A DNA stretch of 6,703 bases from Bacteroidaceae bacterium (GTDB lineage Bacteria; Bacteroidota; Bacteroidia; Bacteroidales; Bacteroidaceae), in NCBI GenBank assembly GCA_900752815.1, contig CAADWS010000036.1:1-6703 (forward strand), written 5' to 3'. Position numbers and translations under genes: made by a program. The notes under the pieces were generated by a model. That model had not been told where the DNA came from. It did no database searches and worked only from the letters and a program-made list of their open reading frames with translations. Positions 5,217-6,703 of the stretch are shown piece by piece (positions within the stretch are counted from its first letter, which is position 1; each line of letters starts with the position of its first letter).

Positions 5217-6623
5217 ATGAGAAAACTGAACATTTGGATGGCAGCGCTGTTGCTGGGTGCCAGTGGAGGCGCCGTGGCGCAGAGCCAGCTATGGAAGCAC
5301 GGCAACTGGGAAGGAAGCATTTCGGCCGACGGTTGCCTGGAGCACTTGGTATTCAAACATCGGGAAGGCAATGACACCGTACCCTTTTTCCGCGAGGGAG
5401 ACCACCGTGGTCCTTCGTTTTATGCCGTGACCGGAGGCAAGGAGCAGACTGCTGCGTGGATTCCCGACGGCCGCCGGGCCTATCGTGCCCGCATTGATGG
5501 CGTGGAATGCCGGCTCACCTACCGCGAATGGCGCGGGCAGCCGGCCCTTGAGGTGGTGTTGCGCAACGAGGGCTTTGTGCCTTTTCAGCCTGAAAAGGCG
5601 GGGCTGAAATTGGGTATCGACACCTATATGGACAAGTATCCTGCCTGGTTTGGCAAGTATTTTCCCACGCTGATGCGTAGTGAGAAAACCCATTTCTACG
5701 GCTATTTGCAGACACCGGCGGGCAAGATGCTGGGCATCGTTTCGCCGCAGCCGGTGGCTTCGTGGAGCGTGGCCTACAATCTCGGCTATCAGGACCCGCC
5801 TTTCTGGTTTATGGGCCACCGCATCGAGTCGCTTCACCTCGACCTGCTCAATGCGCTGCCCTTGCCCCAGCGACATCCGCAGCATTTGTGGCAGCTCGCG
5901 CGCGGGGGAGAGCGTCGCTGGATTTTTGCACTGGTCGACATTCCGCAGCCCGATGCGCTGGAAGAGCGGTTGCACGAGGTGGCGGACGTGCCTTTCCTCC
6001 GCATGGAGCAGACCTCGTTTGCTCCGGGCGAGACGGCCGGCTTTGAAGTGCTTTCGGCCAAAGGCCGTGTGAGCGTGACCGACGACAGTGGCCGGCAGTT
6101 GCCGCTCATCGAGCAGCCGGCAGGAAAAGGGGTGCGCCGCGTGGAATGCCGACTGCCCGAAGCCGGACTCTACACCGTGCGGGTGGACGAAGGCGACCAT
6201 GTGGCCGAAGGCGTTCTCACCGCCCATACCTCCTGGCAGTGGACACTGGAAAAGGCGCGCGAAGGCGCCTGGCAGTATCGGCAGAAGGCCACTTCGCACA
6301 TTGAGAGCTGGTATGGCTTCCATTCGGCCTTTCTGGCTGCCCGCTATTTCCCCGACCGCGAGCTCGACGCCCGTTTGCGCCAGCGTTTCGACTATTTGTT
6401 CAATCTTCTGCACGACGGGGAGAAGATGGAGCCCAAATATTATGCTTTCCGCATTCAGAATACGTCCGGTACCATCGGTATGCTGGTGGACAAGTATGAG
6501 GCGTATGGCGACGTGGCTGACCTGGAGAAGGCTTCGCGGCTGGCCGACTGGCTGATGAAGACCCGCCAGCGGGCCGACGGGGCATACGTCAATCACAATA
6601 CGGTTTATACCAGTGTAATTTAA
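5217..6623 (+). CDS. secreted glycosidase-like protein, beta-rich domain plus truncated six-hairpin-like domain (5' fragment)
   Basis: The open frame encodes 468 residues. A classical signal peptide (MRKLNIW, hydrophobic core, cleavage after AVA at 19-21 before QS) supports the ATG at 5217 over the in-frame GTG at 5181. Residues about 25-335 are rich in predicted beta strands. From about 340 a helical region begins, with WYGFHSAFLAARYFPD (365-380), FDYLFNLLHDGEKMEPKYYAFR (391-412) and LADWLMKTRQRADGAYVN (442-459). These spaced aromatic helices recall (alpha/alpha)6 six-hairpin glycosidases and lyases found in polysaccharide loci. Such a barrel needs some 300 residues or more, yet only about 120 are present before the stop, and the stop lies at a change to AT-rich DNA. 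I infer that the gene has lost its 3' part and is probably inactive. The family is not recognised with certainty and the substrate is unknown. Confidence 0.65.
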   Translation: MRKLNIWMAALLLGASGGAVAQSQLWKHGNWEGSISADGCLEHLVFKHREGNDTVPFFREGDHRGPSFYAVTGGKEQTAAWIPDGRRAYRARIDGVECRLTYREWRGQPALEVVLRNEGFVPFQPEKAGLKLGIDTYMDKYPAWFGKYFPTLMRSEKTHFYGYLQTPAGKMLGIVSPQPVASWSVAYNLGYQDPPFWFMGHRIESLHLDLLNALPLPQRHPQHLWQLARGGERRWIFALVDIPQPDALEERLHEVADVPFLRMEQTSFAPGETAGFEVLSAKGRVSVTDDSGRQLPLIEQPAGKGVRRVECRLPEAGLYTVRVDEGDHVAEGVLTAHTSWQWTLEKAREGAWQYRQKATSHIESWYGFHSAFLAARYFPDRELDARLRQRFDYLFNLLHDGEKMEPKYYAFRIQNTSGTIGMLVDKYEAYGDVADLEKASRLADWLMKTRQRADGAYVNHNTVYTSVI

Positions 6624-6633
6624 CGTGAGTTCG
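6623..6633 (-). repeat. 11-bp inverted repeat, right copy
   Basis: The inverse complement of 165-175. It begins at the last base of the stop codon of the truncated gene, so the stop itself is probably part of the incoming sequence rather than the original gene end. Confidence 0.45.
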
Positions 6634-6660
6634 ATGAATTTAGAATAAGGCAAGCTGTGT

Positions 6661-6696
6661 ATCCAATGTGCGTTGTACATGGATGCAAGGCTTTTT
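6661..6696 (+). terminator. weak hairpin followed by CTTTTT
   Basis: ATCCAATGT (6661-6669) can pair with ACATGGAT (6677-6684) with one bulged A and a 7-base loop. CTTTTT follows at 6691-6696, six bases after the stem. It may act as a terminator, but the stem is AT-rich and the gap before the T-run weakens the case. Confidence 0.25.
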
Positions 6697-6703
6697 AGGG
6701 AAC

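Larger units (their letters stand above)
6618..6703. mobile_element. AT-rich fragment, possible end of an insertion element
   Basis: The base composition changes abruptly here, and the preceding gene is cut off mid-domain. ACGTGAGTTCG (6623-6633) is the inverse complement of 165-175 at the other window edge. No transposase is visible in these 86 bases. The interpretation as an element end rests on the truncation, the composition and the inverted repeat, not on recognition of a known element. Confidence 0.35.

Noticed and set aside
5289..6680. 463-residue minus-strand frame opposite the third secreted protein gene
   Set aside because: No recognisable domain, antisense-like composition, and its start lies in the AT-rich fragment; the plus strand has a clear signal peptide.

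Overview
The window reads as a piece of an accessory carbohydrate-degradation region from a Bacteroidota (Bacteroidales-type) genome. The grounds are: GC-rich genes with AT-rich gaps, A-rich start regions without Shine-Dalgarno sequences, promoter-like TTG / TAnnTTTG elements of the Bacteroidetes sigma factor type, lipoprotein-type exported glycosidases, and a GH43-CBM6 architecture common in gut and environmental members of this phylum. I cannot name the genus.

Layout from left to right. Bases 1-199 are an AT-rich gap with an unusual array of AGTACT-centred repeats spaced about 21 bp apart. Bases 200-1747 (+) encode a predicted lipoprotein glycosidase resembling clan GH-D (GH27/GH36-like). 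Bases 3220 down to 1806 (-) hold a two-gene operon, a beta-class DNA adenine/N4-cytosine methyltransferase whose stop overlaps the start of a UmuD-like self-cleaving S24 peptidase. No umuC and no restriction endonuclease are in the window. Bases 3529-4944 (+) encode a GH43 lipoprotein with a C-terminal CBM6-like domain. Bases 5217-6623 (+) encode a secreted protein with an N-terminal beta-rich half and the beginning of a helical, six-hairpin-like domain that stops abruptly. From about 6618 to the end the DNA becomes AT-rich and non-coding, which fits truncation by a mobile element or another rearrangement.

The three plus-strand genes look like members of one polysaccharide-degradation cluster (exported glycosidases), although no SusC/SusD pair or regulator is visible here. 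GH43 and the third gene each seem to have their own promoter. The methyltransferase-UmuD pair lies in the opposite orientation between two glycosidase genes and looks like a separate module, possibly DNA-damage responsive. That pairing is the most interesting feature of the window. The second is the pair of edge signals: the repeat array and an 11-bp inverted repeat shared by both ends of the window.
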